From Streptomyces niphimycinicus (GTDB taxonomy: Bacteria; Actinomycetota; Actinomycetes; Streptomycetales; Streptomycetaceae), in the NCBI RefSeq assembly GCF_018883605.1, contig NZ_JAHLEM010000081.1, positions 1 through 34,045 on the forward strand: 34,045 nucleotides of DNA. The letters are read 5' to 3'. A model generated the notes under the pieces. That model saw nothing but the letters and a program-made list of their open reading frames with translations. It searched no databases and was not told the origin of the DNA. Below, in pieces: positions 34,022-34,045 of the stretch (its first letter is position 1; the number at the start of each line of letters is the position of its first letter). Both the position numbers and the translations under genes were made by a program.

Positions 34022-34045
34022 CGCGGGGCGCCGCGGCGCCCCGCG
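34022..34045 (+). terminator. hairpin after the flavoprotein gene (window end)
   Basis: CGCGGGGCGCC and GGCGCCCCGCG flank GC, making a perfect 24-bp palindrome 10 bp after the stop. It forms a very stable stem and is the likely terminator. Confidence 0.7.

Overview
The window is high-GC actinobacterial DNA, almost certainly Streptomyces. The evidence is strong third-position GC bias, many long antisense shadow frames, GGAGG-type ribosome binding sites, an XRE/DUF397 regulator pair, PPOX F420-type enzymes and one rare TTA leucine codon. All family names come from reading motifs; no database search was run.

Layout. 1-4.6 kb: the 3' part of a secreted subtilase, a Uma2-type nuclease-fold protein, a secreted SPOR + phosphodiester-glycosidase protein and, divergent from it, a class-C-beta-lactamase-like serine hydrolase with a TTA codon. 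4.6-10.7 kb is an accessory stretch. It holds a WhiJ-like XRE regulator overlapping a DUF397 partner, a palindromic operator, a small unknown gene, a broken AAA ATPase, and a 2544-bp IS481-type element (6801-9344) that splits a secreted-protein gene. After that come a small unknown gene and decayed IS982-like and IS701-like transposase pieces.

10.7-20.6 kb (minus strand) is a sulfur assimilation cluster read in the order leader peptide, sulfite reductase, 61-aa zinc-ribbon protein, cysH, cysC, cysD, cysN, ssuA, ssuB, ssuC, sirohydrochlorin chelatase. Sulfate is activated by CysDN, phosphorylated by CysC, reduced by CysH and then by the siroheme sulfite reductase. The Ssu transporter brings in organosulfonates, and the chelatase makes siroheme for the reductase. 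A 27-residue leader peptide with the SRRHVDLGRMSSAIC signature precedes the cluster and suggests translation-linked control by sulfur or cysteine supply.

20.7-24.8 kb: a GNAT acetyltransferase, a membrane-anchored XRE protein with a peptidoglycan-binding domain, a secreted cysteine-rich M15-like peptidase, a YihY/BrkB membrane protein and a cytochrome P450 scrap. 24.8-29.8 kb (minus strand): a polar-amino-acid-type ABC importer translationally coupled to an M20 peptidase, with an RpiR/SIS regulator downstream. 29.8-34 kb: a lower-GC gap, a frameshifted IS1380 remnant, rsgA preceded by a short ORF with a strong Shine-Dalgarno, a PPOX protein and a flavoprotein disulfide reductase.

The most striking object is the IS481-type element. 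It has 19-bp terminal inverted repeats (18/19 identical) and a 6-bp CCTAGT target duplication. It carries a divergent VOC-protein/WYL-regulator pair as cargo. Its transposase stop codon lies in the duplicated target, not in the element. Removing the element and one target copy restores an open 153-residue secreted protein.
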